A stretch of DNA of 64,000 bases from Actinomycetota bacterium (GCA_005888325.1 VAWU01000023.1:1-64000); one strand, 5' to 3'; positions 16,823 to 25,560 are shown, numbered from the stretch's first letter. Numbers and translations are program-made. The notes: a model not told the origin generated them from the letters alone.

Positions 16823-17911
16823 TCAGCCGGCCGGACGCAGCGCGGCGAGCCATCCCGCCCATTCCCGGCGGGCGCGGAAGGACCACGTCTTGTCTCCGCT
16901 CGGTCCGGCCGACGCCTGCAGGCCCTCGGCGAGCGCGTGGCGCTTGCCGGCGAGGTCCCAGACGTTCGCCATCCCCTGCGGGGACGTGAACGCGACCGCG
17001 GCAGTGGAGGAGTTGACCCCGATGCACCCGACGAGCATGGTCATGGGGGTCGTGGTCGTCACCCCGGCGATCGTCCCCGCAGTGGCGATGACCTTCGAGG
17101 CGCTCGTGCCGACGGCCTCGATGGGCGAGTTGGTGTCCACGCCCGAGTAACGCGCGATCCCGCCGCTGCTCTGCGCCGCCGAGGAGAGGAGCCAGGTGTA
17201 GTCGGCGGGTTCGGAGTCGCCCGTCACCTTGTAGTAGCCGAACACGTGCGGGTTCGGGATGGAGGTCTCCGACGCGATCGGCGCCCAGTCCGGTGGAGCG
17301 CCGCCGGCCACCACCCGCCTGGTGTTCAGGGCCAGGCACGCGACCAGCACGTCGCCGGAGACCGTGCCCGCCGGCTTGGCGACCGTCACCGCGCGCGTCG
17401 GGGTCGTGTTCACGACGGTCGCTGCGGCTTCCCGCTTGATGAGCGCGCCGGCGGGAAGCGCCCCCCCGGCGGTCGTGATCAACCACTCCCGGTCGTCGGC
17501 CATCGGGTTGCCGGACGTGTCGGTGACGCCGGTGGTCAACCTGGCGCTGTAGACGGCGGTCGGGTCGAGGTCGCGCGTCGGGTCGAGCGTCGCCTTCCGG
17601 GTCGACGGGTCGTAGCTCACCAGGGCCGACACGGTTGCCAGCGAGCCGGCGCGCACCAGGGTGAACGTGTCGTTGTTGATCGCGGAGGGTTCGATGGGCT
17701 TGGAGAAGGTGGCCTCCACGTTGGCGTCGACGGGAACGGCCGTGTAGGGGTCGGGTGGCGAGACGCTCAGCACCACGGGCGCCTTGGAGTCGAGTCGAGC
17801 GGTGGCCTCGGATCCGCCGCACCCTGCGACGGACGAGAGGGTCGAGAGGGAGACGAATAGCCACGCCGACAACCGCGCGACACGGGCGCGCTGCCTTCTC
17901 ACGCGAAGCAT
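16823..17911 (-). CDS. secreted Ig-like-domain lipoprotein
   Basis: A 362-residue exported protein with an Arg-rich n-region, hydrophobic core and lipobox SVAGC near residue 31. Residues 45-150 form a Big_5-type Ig-like domain (VVLSVSPPDPYTAVPVDANV, then FSKPIEP and YDPSTRKATLDPTRDLDPTAVYSA), often found in surface adhesins and enzymes. The following 200 residues (about 160-362) look like a second beta-rich domain with AGTVSGDVLVACLALN and TTTTPMTMLVGCIGVN, resembling concanavalin-like extracellular modules; no catalytic residues are recognisable. The ATG is preceded by AGGGGGA. It is probably a cell-surface protein with adhesive or structural role. Confidence 0.75.
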   Translation of the reverse strand: MLRVRRQRARVARLSAWLFVSLSTLSSVAGCGGSEATARLDSKAPVVLSVSPPDPYTAVPVDANVEATFSKPIEPSAINNDTFTLVRAGSLATVSALVSYDPSTRKATLDPTRDLDPTAVYSARLTTGVTDTSGNPMADDREWLITTAGGALPAGALIKREAAATVVNTTPTRAVTVAKPAGTVSGDVLVACLALNTRRVVAGGAPPDWAPIASETSIPNPHVFGYYKVTGDSEPADYTWLLSSAAQSSGGIARYSGVDTNSPIEAVGTSASKVIATAGTIAGVTTTTPMTMLVGCIGVNSSTAAVAFTSPQGMANVWDLAGKRHALAEGLQASAGPSGDKTWSFRARREWAGWLAALRPAG

Positions 17912-18073
17912 CGATCCCCCTGTCCCGTCTCCGTCGACGAGCGCCGCCTGCTCTCTATCCGACGCAACGGTTCAGCACAAGTGTCGCAGTCCGTGTTCAC
18001 GGTCTCCATGGGTCCATGGGCCCATTCACGTGACAAGGGAACGGCTAAGGGGCACCGGGTGTCGGCTCGTCGC

Positions 18074-18079
18074 TACGGT
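18074..18079 (+). promoter_or_regulatory. -10 box TACGGT of a leaderless promoter
   Basis: TACGGT is followed by 7 nt and GTG 18087, and no Shine-Dalgarno is present. Confidence 0.45.
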
Positions 18080-18086
18080 CAGTGCT

Positions 18087-18779
18087 GTGAGACAACCGGG
18101 CCCGCTCCTCGCGTCGGGACGCGACTCGGACATCTTCGAGTGCGGCCCCGGGCTGGTGCTGCGACGGTCGCGTCGTGGGCGATCGATGGCCACCGAGGCC
18201 CGGACGATGGACTACGCACGAGCCCACGGGTATCCGGTGCCCGCGGTCGAGGAGATCAGCGACGACGGGACCGAGCTGGTGATCGAGCGCCTCGTCGGGC
18301 CCTCGATGGTCGCGGCCATCAGTCGACGTCCGTGGACGATCCGCCACCAGGCGACCGTCCTCGCGGACCTGCACCGTCGCCTGCACGAAATTCCGGGCCC
18401 CGACTGGCTCCGTCCGGCTCCTTTTGGCGAGGGCGACCGCCTCCTGCATCTCGATCTGCACCCCCTCAACGTCATGCTCACCGCGAACGGGCCGGTGGTG
18501 ATCGACTGGCCCAACGCCACCCGCGGCGACGGGTCCACCGACGTCGCGTTGACCTGGGTGCTGATGGCGTGTGGCGGGATCCCGTTCGGACGGGTGAAGG
18601 CCGCGGTGCTCGGCCGGGGCCGAGCGATCCTCGTCGACAGCTTCCTGCGGGACTTCGATCTCGACACCGTGCGGTGCCATCTGGCCGACGTCGTCGACTG
18701 GAAGGTGAAGGACACCAACATGACCGACGTCGAACGACAGGCCATGTGGCACCTGGCCAGAACCCACGGCTCGGCCTGA
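18087..18779 (+). CDS. APH/choline-kinase-fold phosphotransferase
   Basis: A 230-residue protein with the kinase signature HLDLHPLNVML near residue 126 (catalytic Asp and metal-binding Asn present) and VVIDWPNATRGDGSTDVALTW for the second metal-binding Asp. Its N-lobe is short (VLRRSRRGRSMATEARTMDYA), and the protein is 50-80 residues shorter than aminoglycoside kinases. It is probably a small-molecule kinase of unknown substrate. The start is fixed by the -10 box TACGGT. It is convergent with the pyruvyl transferase gene, 10 nt apart. Confidence 0.82.
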   Translation: MRQPGPLLASGRDSDIFECGPGLVLRRSRRGRSMATEARTMDYARAHGYPVPAVEEISDDGTELVIERLVGPSMVAAISRRPWTIRHQATVLADLHRRLHEIPGPDWLRPAPFGEGDRLLHLDLHPLNVMLTANGPVVIDWPNATRGDGSTDVALTWVLMACGGIPFGRVKAAVLGRGRAILVDSFLRDFDLDTVRCHLADVVDWKVKDTNMTDVERQAMWHLARTHGSA

Positions 18780-18789
18780 GCGAGCTCCG

Positions 18790-20148
18790 TCAGATCGGCC
18801 GCGCGCCGGAGGTGTTCCCGTCGCCGGCTGCGAGCAGGTCGTGGGCCTGCAAGTAGGCGGCCTCCACATCGGTCGCTCGCGCCACCGCGCGGTCATGGTG
18901 CTCGCGCAGCAGGGCCACGTCGGCTCGGAGCGCCGACTCGGCGTCCGCGCGGGCTGCGAGCCGGGCGACGACGTGGCGGTGCGCGGCGGTGCGCTCGGCG
19001 AGGTCGACCCCCGGGCGGCGGCCGAGGACGACCACAGCGGCCACCCGCCTGAGATGTGCTTCGGCGCCGCGGCGCATGCAAGCGATTCGCTTCGCATCGG
19101 GTGGGCCGGCGCCGTCGAGCAGCGCGTCGACTGCGGTTGCGATGTCGGCCGGGCGTTCGAGCAGCCACCGCTCGCGCCCCAGCACCCCGGCGAGCGCGTC
19201 GTGCTTGGCGGGTCGGTAGGCGGCATGGCGGAACTGCGCGGCGGGGACGCCGAGTGCGGTCGCGAGCAGCACGGCGTGGTAGCTGGTCGACACGACCACG
19301 TCACCGTGGGCGAGGACCGCGACCGCCTCTTCGACCGAGGGGTTGGCGACGACGGAGGCCGACGGCCCGACCCGTTCCGCCAGAGATCGCAGGGTCGCGC
19401 CGTCGCCGTGCGTCTCCCCCAGCGCGACGAGCACGAACCTGGCCGTCGGTCGCGTGTGTGTGACGGCAGCCAGGGCGGCGGCGGTCGCCTCGAGCACGGC
19501 CGGCGTCGCGAAGGAGAGGTGCGCCACGACGAGCGGCTCACCGGGGCCCGGCACGCGTCGGTCGGCGCGGAGCCGCTCGATGGCCTGCGCACGCACCTGC
19601 CGGGGAACGACGTCGTCGATGAGCACGGCGGTGTCGGGCACGACGTCGACCGGCCGCTCCACCCCGGCCGCTTCGAGGCGTGACCTGCTGGCTTCGTCGC
19701 GCACCGCCAACAGATCGACGGACGCGGTCGCGGCTCGGAGGAGTGGGGCGAGCGCGTCGGGAACGTCGACGGGCACACCCACCCCGTTCCAGGCGACCGG
19801 TCGCACCTCGGCCAGCAAGCCGAGGTCGGTGGCGAACGGCGCGAACGCGATGCGATCGGGCGCGCCCGCGCGCTCGATGACGATCTCGGCGTTGTGCACC
19901 AGGTCGCCACCGCCGAGGACGAAGGCGTCGACCGTCGACGCCTGTTGCCAGAACCCCTCGTGCTCGAAAGGCAGGGCTCGGGCGACGGCGCGCTCGAGAC
20001 CCATCGGGGCGGTCCCGCCGAGCGGACCGACCCACTGCACCTCGACCTCGCCGTTGGCGGCGCGCAGGTGGTGCTCGAGCACGAGCGGGAACAGGAGATC
20101 ACCGAGGTTGGCGACCTCGAACGTCCCCCAATGGGCGACCCTCGTCAC
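18790..20148 (-). CDS. polysaccharide pyruvyl transferase family protein
   Basis: A 452-residue protein with the family layout: N-terminal GTFEVANLGDLLFPLVLEHHL (glycine loop of the first Rossmann half), DAFVLGGGDLVHN near residue 78, then VDLLAVRDEAS, LVVAHLSFATP and VVVSTSYHAVLLATALGVPA near residue 290. The SYHA segment corresponds to the family SxRxH/SxHxx site. Such enzymes add pyruvate ketals from PEP to cell-surface glycans. The last 90 residues form an Ala/Arg-rich coiled-coil-like tail. The GTG start is 25 nt after the upstream gene stop, so both are cotranscribed. A general glycosyltransferase-like role cannot be excluded. Confidence 0.82.
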   Translation of the reverse strand: MTRVAHWGTFEVANLGDLLFPLVLEHHLRAANGEVEVQWVGPLGGTAPMGLERAVARALPFEHEGFWQQASTVDAFVLGGGDLVHNAEIVIERAGAPDRIAFAPFATDLGLLAEVRPVAWNGVGVPVDVPDALAPLLRAATASVDLLAVRDEASRSRLEAAGVERPVDVVPDTAVLIDDVVPRQVRAQAIERLRADRRVPGPGEPLVVAHLSFATPAVLEATAAALAAVTHTRPTARFVLVALGETHGDGATLRSLAERVGPSASVVANPSVEEAVAVLAHGDVVVSTSYHAVLLATALGVPAAQFRHAAYRPAKHDALAGVLGRERWLLERPADIATAVDALLDGAGPPDAKRIACMRRGAEAHLRRVAAVVVLGRRPGVDLAERTAAHRHVVARLAARADAESALRADVALLREHHDRAVARATDVEAAYLQAHDLLAAGDGNTSGARPI

Positions 20149-20173
20149 GTGGGGCCCACTGCGATCTGATCGC

Positions 20174-21118
20174 TCACCGGCGGTGGATTCGATCGGACAG
20201 CCGGCGCATCGGCGCGGTGACCTTCCAGCTGGTCGACGCGAGGAGCTCCTCGACGCGCATGGCGTGCGCGGAAGCACGCGCGTTCGCGGCGGCGAGCTCG
20301 GCGTCGTACCGAACGAGCTCGGCGCGACAGGCATCGAGACCGGCGTGGAGGTCGGGCACCGAGTCGATCGCCTGCTCGGCCTCGAGCAGCAGGCGCCGGA
20401 CGTCGCCGGCGCGCGCCGCGTCGCGCTCGGCGCGGCGAGCGCGCGTGTGGGCCGCCGTCACTCCGTTGACCAGATCGTCGATGCTCGCTCGCAGCGTCGT
20501 CGGACCGGTGTCGGGACCGAGCAGCGCCGAAGGGGCGCCCGCGGCGCCGGCGATCAGCACGACGCCTTCCGTGGCCGCCGGCGAGGTGGCCGCCCAGGCG
20601 TCGGCCACGACCGGTGCCTCACTCACTCCGATGCACGACACCGCTCGCACCACCTGGTCGAACGCGGTGACGGTCCGTCCCGTTCGTCGGAGCGCGGCGC
20701 CGGCATCGGCAGCCAGCCGCGGCGCGGCGACGACGGCGATGGCGCCATCGCGGGCGACGAGATCGTCGGCCGTGTCCACGGCGGTGACACCGCCGTACGC
20801 AGACGAGAGGACCACGACTGCACTCGCGAACGACCCCCGGGCCAGGTCGATCTCGTGCGGCGAGCCGTGGAGGACGCGAACGCCCGGCGCCACGACTCGG
20901 GAAGCGACCTCGACACGCGCCGCGTTGTGCTCCACGAGCACGACTGCACGACGGCTGTCGGCGGCAAGGGTCGAGGCGAGCGCGGCGCCGCCCGCGACCA
21001 CCATGCACGGGCCGTGGGGCAGTACCGCGGCGAGCCATCGCGCGCGATGTTCGGCGGCGAGGTCGGCCAGCGCCCCGGCGCGGATCGGCAGCGCGGCTGG
21101 CAGCTCGGCGGCAGGCAC
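20174..21118 (-). CDS. unknown protein with Rossmann-like domain and C-terminal coiled coil
   Basis: A 314-residue cytoplasmic protein I cannot assign to a family. Residues 35-150 resemble an alpha/beta methyltransferase-like fold (CMVVAGGAALASTLAA, AVVLVEHNAARVEVAS, VRVLHGSPHEIDL, SAVVVLSSAYGGV) but lack a clear GxGxG SAM loop. Residues 220-295 are a charged Ala/Arg coiled coil. The end, ASTSWKVTAPMRRLSDR, matches a short tail motif often seen at the C-termini of polysaccharide glycosyltransferases and methyltransferases. Together with the pyruvyl transferase downstream, this suggests a role in glycan modification. GTG 21118 has TAGCCT 6 nt upstream. Confidence 0.6.
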   Translation of the reverse strand: MPAAELPAALPIRAGALADLAAEHRARWLAAVLPHGPCMVVAGGAALASTLAADSRRAVVLVEHNAARVEVASRVVAPGVRVLHGSPHEIDLARGSFASAVVVLSSAYGGVTAVDTADDLVARDGAIAVVAAPRLAADAGAALRRTGRTVTAFDQVVRAVSCIGVSEAPVVADAWAATSPAATEGVVLIAGAAGAPSALLGPDTGPTTLRASIDDLVNGVTAAHTRARRAERDAARAGDVRRLLLEAEQAIDSVPDLHAGLDACRAELVRYDAELAAANARASAHAMRVEELLASTSWKVTAPMRRLSDRIHRR

Positions 21119-21124
21119 GGCCCG

Positions 21125-21130
21125 AGGCTA
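21125..21130 (-). promoter_or_regulatory. -10 box TAGCCT of a leaderless promoter (minus strand)
   Basis: TAGCCT lies 6 nt before GTG 21118. The identical hexamer serves the divergent ClpP gene on the plus strand. Confidence 0.45.
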
Positions 21131-21232
21131 CCGGGATGCCGGGGCACCGATGTCGCGGCGCGAAGCCGCGCGATCGCGGTACGTCAGACGACACCCGGCA
21201 CCGACCTGGTCACCGAGCCCTGCCGCCGGCGG

Positions 21233-21238
21233 TAGCCT
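21233..21238 (+). promoter_or_regulatory. -10 box TAGCCT of a leaderless promoter (ClpP gene)
   Basis: TAGCCT is followed by 7 nt and ATG 21246. Confidence 0.5.
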
Positions 21239-21245
21239 CGACTGC

Positions 21246-21848
21246 ATGCCCAGCGAACTCACGCCTCACCTCGCGCAGACGCCGACGATCGCCGACCGGT
21301 CCAACGACGTGTACGGCCGCCTGCTCAAGGAGCGCATCGTGTTCCTCGGCACGCAGGTCGACGACACCATCGCCAACCTCATCTGCGCCCAGCTCCTCCT
21401 CCTGGCCGCGGAGGACGACGACCGCGACGTCTACCTCTACATCAACTCACCGGGCGGCTCGGTCACCGCAGGCATGGCGATCTACGACACCATGCAGTAC
21501 ATCGGGTGTGACGTGGCCACGATCTGCATGGGGCTCGGCGCGTCGATGGGCCAGTTCCTGCTGTGCGCGGGCACGCCGGGCAAACGCTTCGCGCTGCCGC
21601 ACGCGCGCATCCTCATGCACCAGCCCTCGGCTCAGATGCAGGGGGTGGCCAGCGACATCGCTATCCACGCCGAGCAGATCGTCTACACCAAGCGGATCAT
21701 GGCCGAGCGCATCGCGCTGCACACCGGCCAGACCGTCGAGCAGGTGGAGGCCGACTCCGACCGCGACCGTTGGTTCACCGCCGAGCAGGCGAAGGAGTAC
21801 GGCATGATCGACGCGGTCATCGAGCGCGCCAAGCAGGTCGTCAGCTGA
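21246..21848 (+). CDS. clpP: ATP-dependent Clp protease proteolytic subunit
   Basis: A 200-residue ClpP serine peptidase. It has DRDVYLYINSPGGSVTAGMAIYD near residue 58, catalytic Ser in GLGASMGQFLL (about residue 100), catalytic His in ILMHQPS (about residue 124) and the Asp in DSDRDRWF (about residue 173), so the triad is complete. ClpP forms a tetradecamer in the cytoplasm and degrades proteins delivered by ClpX or ClpC. Actinobacteria usually carry several copies, including a clpP1-clpP2-clpX operon; here no clpX or second clpP is adjacent, so this is probably an additional stand-alone paralog. It is unrelated to its surface-glycan neighbours. Confidence 0.96.
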   Translation: MPSELTPHLAQTPTIADRSNDVYGRLLKERIVFLGTQVDDTIANLICAQLLLLAAEDDDRDVYLYINSPGGSVTAGMAIYDTMQYIGCDVATICMGLGASMGQFLLCAGTPGKRFALPHARILMHQPSAQMQGVASDIAIHAEQIVYTKRIMAERIALHTGQTVEQVEADSDRDRWFTAEQAKEYGMIDAVIERAKQVVS

Positions 21849-21863
21849 GGGTGCGGAGGGCGC

Positions 21864-23000
21864 CTACTGCTTGACCGAGGTGCCGGCGGCGTTGAACTTG
21901 CCGCTCTCGCAGGAGTTCGGGAAGTTCGGGTCGGTGGTGCTGGCGCCCTGGTTGAAGATGCAGTCCTGCGCATGGGGAACGACTTTGTACAGCTCGCCGT
22001 CGTGCAGCAGGTCGGGCATCGGGAAGGTGATGGTGTAGTCACCGTTGAGCCCGGCCGTCTGCGACGTGGGTGTGATGGCGCCGCCCTCGAGCGTTCCGGT
22101 GGACGTCCGCTTCACGAGGATCGTCTTGTTGCCGTGGGCCACGAGGCACGCGGCCTGGTTGCCCGCTGCGACCGGGTCGTCCGGCTGGATCGTCTTGCAG
22201 GGGAAGCGGACACCGGTGAGCTGGACCGTCGCCCCGGCCGGGACGGTCGCCCCGCACGCCCCGCCGTTGCACAGCTTGGCCGGGATGGGCGACTTCATGT
22301 TGAAGACCCGGAAGCCGATGTGCGCGCCGGGCGTGAGCTGCACGGGGTCGAACTCGGCCACGGGCACCACGCAGGTCCACCCCGAGAGGATCTGGCCCTG
22401 GGTGGGCGGGCAGGTCGAGGTGGCGTTGCCGTTGTTGCAGGTCGGCAGGCCGAACGAGGTCAGCACGTCGGGGACCAACGAGCCGGTGGCGCCGTTACAA
22501 GACGTCAGGGTCAGCGGGATGGTGCCGGGCAGGTTGCCGCTGCCGTCGAGCGTGAACGTGCCGCTCGACGTGGGGAAGGTCGAGACCGAGCCCAGGCCCC
22601 GGCCGTTGGCGAAGTCGCAGCCGTCCTGCAGGTCGCCGTCGCCGCCCTGGCCGGTGGGCGCCACCCGCTTGGCGTTGCACAGCAGCACGGTGACGTTCTG
22701 GTTGGGCGTGCCGCCGAACGTAGGGGCGCTCACGTCGACGATGCTCGGTGTCGCGCATGCCGGCCCGTAGGGGCTGGTGTTGAAGCTGCACCCGTCCGCC
22801 TTGCTGCGGACGAGGCTGACCGTCTTCTCCACGCCGCCGCTCTTGACGGAGACGTCGTGCCGCCCGTCGACCGGGTCGGCGGGGGCGGCGGGGTTGCCGT
22901 TCCACTGGTGGGCGCCGGCAGGTCCCGCGGGCAGGCCCAGCGCGCCGGCGCCCATCATCGCGACGCAGGCTGCGACCCGGCGGAACGACGATGGCTTCAC
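21864..23000 (-). CDS. secreted Cys-rich protein, array member 1
   Basis: A 378-residue exported protein with a classical signal peptide (AHQWNG after the likely AxA cleavage). It is the third-transcribed of three tandem paralogs. The mature protein shares with the others GRHDVSVKS, SLVRSKADGCSFNT, YGPACATPS, SAPTFGGTP, FTLDGSGNLPG, LTSCNGATGS, CPPTQGQI and MKSPIP, and about 14 Cys at matching places, so disulphides are likely. The family is unknown to me; the beta-rich APTFGGTP...VTVLLCN segment resembles neocarzinostatin/Ig-like folds weakly. GTG 23000 follows a perfect GAGGAGGGA. It lacks its own recognisable promoter and lies behind the hairpin at 23028-23057. Confidence 0.8.
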   Translation of the reverse strand: MKPSSFRRVAACVAMMGAGALGLPAGPAGAHQWNGNPAAPADPVDGRHDVSVKSGGVEKTVSLVRSKADGCSFNTSPYGPACATPSIVDVSAPTFGGTPNQNVTVLLCNAKRVAPTGQGGDGDLQDGCDFANGRGLGSVSTFPTSSGTFTLDGSGNLPGTIPLTLTSCNGATGSLVPDVLTSFGLPTCNNGNATSTCPPTQGQILSGWTCVVPVAEFDPVQLTPGAHIGFRVFNMKSPIPAKLCNGGACGATVPAGATVQLTGVRFPCKTIQPDDPVAAGNQAACLVAHGNKTILVKRTSTGTLEGGAITPTSQTAGLNGDYTITFPMPDLLHDGELYKVVPHAQDCIFNQGASTTDPNFPNSCESGKFNAAGTSVKQ

Positions 23001-23027
23001 AGCTTCCCTCCTCAGGTGGACGAGTGA

Positions 23028-23057
23028 CGAGGGCCCCCTCCGAAGAGGGGGCCCTCG
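23028..23057 (-). terminator. 13-bp hairpin after array member 2
   Basis: CGAGGGCCCCCTC and GAGGGGGCCCTCG form a perfect 13-bp stem with a CGAA tetraloop, 33 nt after the member 2 stop. It stands just upstream of member 1 and may attenuate rather than stop transcription. No T-run. Confidence 0.75.
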
Positions 23058-23089
23058 TGCAGAGTGCGTCCAGCGTTGTGCGGTTCAGG

Positions 23090-24256
23090 TCAGGTGGCCT
23101 TGAACAGCGCCCCCGCGGCGTTGAACAAGCCGCTCTCGCAGGCCCTCACGAGCCAGCTGCTCGTGCCGCCGTAGCCGGCCGAGCCCTGGTTGAACGTGCA
23201 GGATGGCGCGTGGGGAACGATCTTGTAGTTCTCGCCGCTCACGAGCCCCGCCGGAACCGTGAAGGTGACGGTGTAGTCACCGTTCACACCCGCCGTCTGG
23301 GAGCTTGGGGTGACGCCCGTCAGCGCGCCGTTCGACACCCGCTTCAGGAGGATCGTCTTGGTGGTCCAGGCCGCGAAGCACGAGCCCTGGTTGCCGGACA
23401 CGGCCGGGTCGTCGGGCTGGATCGTCTTGCACGGGAACCGCACGCCGGTCACCTTGACCACGGTGCCCGCCGAGATGGTCGCCCCGCACGTCGTGTTGTT
23501 GCACAGCTTCGTCGGGATCGGCGACTTCATGTTGAACACCCGGAAGCTGACGTGGGCGCCCGGGGTGAGCGCGTTCGGGTCGAACTCGGCCACCGTCACC
23601 ACGCACGGGAACCCGGTGCTGATCTGGCCCTGGGTGGGCGGGCAGGTCGAGGTGGCGTTGAGGTTGTTGCAGGTCGGCCCACCGAGGGCAGTGATCTGGT
23701 CGGGGACATGCGAGCCCGTGGCGCCGTTGCACGAGAGCAGGGTCAACGGGATGTTGCCGGACGGCGGGACGCCACCGCTGCCACCGGTGAGGTTGCCGCT
23801 GCCGTCGAGCGTGAAGATCCCGCTCGATGCGGGGAAGCCCGGGATCGAGCTGAGGCCGCGGCCGTTGGCCGCGTCGCAGCCCGACGTCGGGTCGCCCATG
23901 CCGCCACTGTCGGTGCCGGCGGCGAACTTGCCGTTGCACAGCAGGATCGTGACGCCCTGTCCGGGCGTCCCGCCGAAGGTGGGAGCGCTCACGTCGACGA
24001 TGCTCGGCGTGGCACAGGCCGGGCCGTACGGCGCGGTGTTGAAGCTGCAGCCGTCAGCCTTGCTGCGCACGAGGCTGACTTCCTTCTCGACGCCATTGGA
24101 CTTGACGCTCATGTCGTGGCGCCCGTTGACGGGGTCGGATGGGGCGGCGGGATTGCCGTCGAACTGGTGTGCGCCGACCGGCCCCGCGAGGCCGAGGGCC
24201 GCAGCCCCCACCAGCGCGATGCCTGCAGCGAGGCGACGATGTCTCGTGAGCTTCAC
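23090..24256 (-). CDS. secreted Cys-rich protein, array member 2
   Basis: A 388-residue paralog of its neighbours, with signal peptide (LTRHRRLAAGIALVGAAALG, cleavage before HQFDG) and the same series of conserved blocks and Cys positions. It carries a small insertion near residue 150 (TGGSGGVPPSG) absent from the others. The C-terminal third (TPSSQTAGVNGDYTVTFTVP, NYKIVPHAPSCTFNQG, ACESGLFNAAGALFKAT) is nearly the same as in member 3, so recent duplication or gene conversion is likely. GTG start with GGAGGGAA upstream. It has its own promoter at 24290-24319. Confidence 0.82.
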   Translation of the reverse strand: MKLTRHRRLAAGIALVGAAALGLAGPVGAHQFDGNPAAPSDPVNGRHDMSVKSNGVEKEVSLVRSKADGCSFNTAPYGPACATPSIVDVSAPTFGGTPGQGVTILLCNGKFAAGTDSGGMGDPTSGCDAANGRGLSSIPGFPASSGIFTLDGSGNLTGGSGGVPPSGNIPLTLLSCNGATGSHVPDQITALGGPTCNNLNATSTCPPTQGQISTGFPCVVTVAEFDPNALTPGAHVSFRVFNMKSPIPTKLCNNTTCGATISAGTVVKVTGVRFPCKTIQPDDPAVSGNQGSCFAAWTTKTILLKRVSNGALTGVTPSSQTAGVNGDYTVTFTVPAGLVSGENYKIVPHAPSCTFNQGSAGYGGTSSWLVRACESGLFNAAGALFKAT

Positions 24257-24289
24257 GTATTCCCTCCGTGGTTAGGTGACGCCGCCGTC

Positions 24290-24319
24290 ATCATTGTGTG
24301 AACGCTAAGGCCGTGTCAA
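24290..24319 (-). promoter_or_regulatory. promoter of array member 2 (TTGACA-18-AATGAT)
   Basis: On the minus strand TTGACA (24314-24319) and AATGAT (24290-24295) are 18 nt apart, the same as before member 3. Directly downstream is a TGACG-CCGC-CGTCA inverted repeat (24277-24290), also shared in modified form with member 3 and possibly an operator. The mRNA leader would be about 25-30 nt. Confidence 0.7.
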
Positions 24320-24365
24320 CGCTGCGTGTCCGCCCCGTTGACGGCTCCCGTCGGCCCGGACGCGA

Positions 24366-24397
24366 CGAGAGCCCCCTCCGGAGGGAGGGGGCTCTCG
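24366..24397 (-). terminator. 14-bp hairpin after array member 3
   Basis: CGAGAGCCCCCTCC pairs with GGAGGGGGCTCTCG around a 4-nt loop, 33 nt after the member 3 stop. Position and flanking sequence correspond to the hairpin after member 2, showing that the terminator was duplicated along with the gene. Confidence 0.75.
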
Positions 24398-24429
24398 TGC
24401 AGATTGCATGCAGTGTGATGCGGGTTGGG

Positions 24430-25560
24430 TCAGGTGGCCTTGAACAGGGCCCCCGCGGCGTTGAACGCGCCGCTCTCGCAGGACTTCACCAGCCAGTTGT
24501 TCGGGGATGCGTAGCCGGCGTTGCCCTGGTTGAACGTGCAGGTTGGGGCGTGAGGAACGATCTTGTAGTTCTCGCCGCTCACGAGCCCCGCCGGCACCGT
24601 GAAGGTGACCGTGTAGTCACCGTTCGTACCCGCCGTCTGGGAGCTTGGGGTGACGCCCGTCAATGCGCCGTTCGACACCCGCTTCAGCAGGATGGTCTTG
24701 GTGGTCCAGGCGGTCAGGCAGGTGCCCTGGGCGCCCGCGGTACCGGGATCGTCGGGCACGACGACCTTGCACGGGAACCGCACGCCGGTCACCTTGACCA
24801 CCGTGCCCGCCGAGATCGTCGCCCCGCACGCCACGTTGTTGCACAGCTTCGTCGGGATCGGCGACTTCATGTTCACCACGCGGAAGCCGATGTGGGTGCC
24901 GGGCGTGAGTGCATTGGGGTCGAACTCGGCCACCGGTACCACGCACGTCCACCCGTTGGAGATCTGGCCCTGGGTGGGCGGGCAGGTCGTGGTGGCGTTG
25001 GAGTTGTTGCACGTCGGCCCGCCGAACGCGGTGAGCAGGTCGGGGACCCCTGAGCCCGTGGCGCCGTTGCACGACGTGAGCGTGAGCGTGACCGTGCCGG
25101 GCAGGTTGCCGCTGCCGTCGAGGGTGAAGACACCGCTCGACGCCGGGAACCCCGGAATCGAGCTCAGCCCCCTGCCGTTGGCGAAGTCGCAGCCGCCCAG
25201 CGGGTCGTTGTCGCCACCCGAGTCGGTGCCCGCCGCCCGCTTGCCGTTGCACAGCAGCACGGTGACGCCCTGGCCGGGCGTGCCGCCGAACGTCGGTGCG
25301 CTGACGTTGACGGTGCTCGGCGTGGCACAGGCCGGACCGTACGGCGCGGTGTTGAAGCTGCACCCATCCGCCTTGCTCCGGATCAGGCTCACGGCCTTGG
25401 AGATGGTGACGTCGTGGCGACCGGGGGTCGAGTTCGGGTCGGCCGGGTTGGTCGGGTCGGGGTTGCCGTTCTGCTGGTGGGCCAGAGCCGGCCCGGTGAG
25501 CAGCGCCATGGCGCCGGCCCCGACCAAGCCTACGGTCGCGACCAGCCGACGGTACTTCAT
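24430..25560 (-). CDS. secreted Cys-rich protein, array member 3
   Basis: A 376-residue member of the triplet, first in transcription order. Start ATG 25560 (MKYRRLVATVGLVGAG) gives a normal signal peptide ending ALAHQQNG; a longer in-frame ORF reaches 25743 but would add 61 unrelated residues. It shares the conserved blocks and Cys pattern of members 1 and 2 but has a different stretch near residue 40 (PDPTNPADPNSTPGR) and lacks the GVEK insertion. GAGGAAAA lies about 12 nt upstream. Transcription should start about 130 nt upstream at the TTGACA/AATGAT promoter, so it has a much longer leader than member 2. Function unknown; a secreted structural or surface-layer role is a guess. Confidence 0.82.
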   Translation of the reverse strand: MKYRRLVATVGLVGAGAMALLTGPALAHQQNGNPDPTNPADPNSTPGRHDVTISKAVSLIRSKADGCSFNTAPYGPACATPSTVNVSAPTFGGTPGQGVTVLLCNGKRAAGTDSGGDNDPLGGCDFANGRGLSSIPGFPASSGVFTLDGSGNLPGTVTLTLTSCNGATGSGVPDLLTAFGGPTCNNSNATTTCPPTQGQISNGWTCVVPVAEFDPNALTPGTHIGFRVVNMKSPIPTKLCNNVACGATISAGTVVKVTGVRFPCKVVVPDDPGTAGAQGTCLTAWTTKTILLKRVSNGALTGVTPSSQTAGTNGDYTVTFTVPAGLVSGENYKIVPHAPTCTFNQGNAGYASPNNWLVKSCESGAFNAAGALFKAT

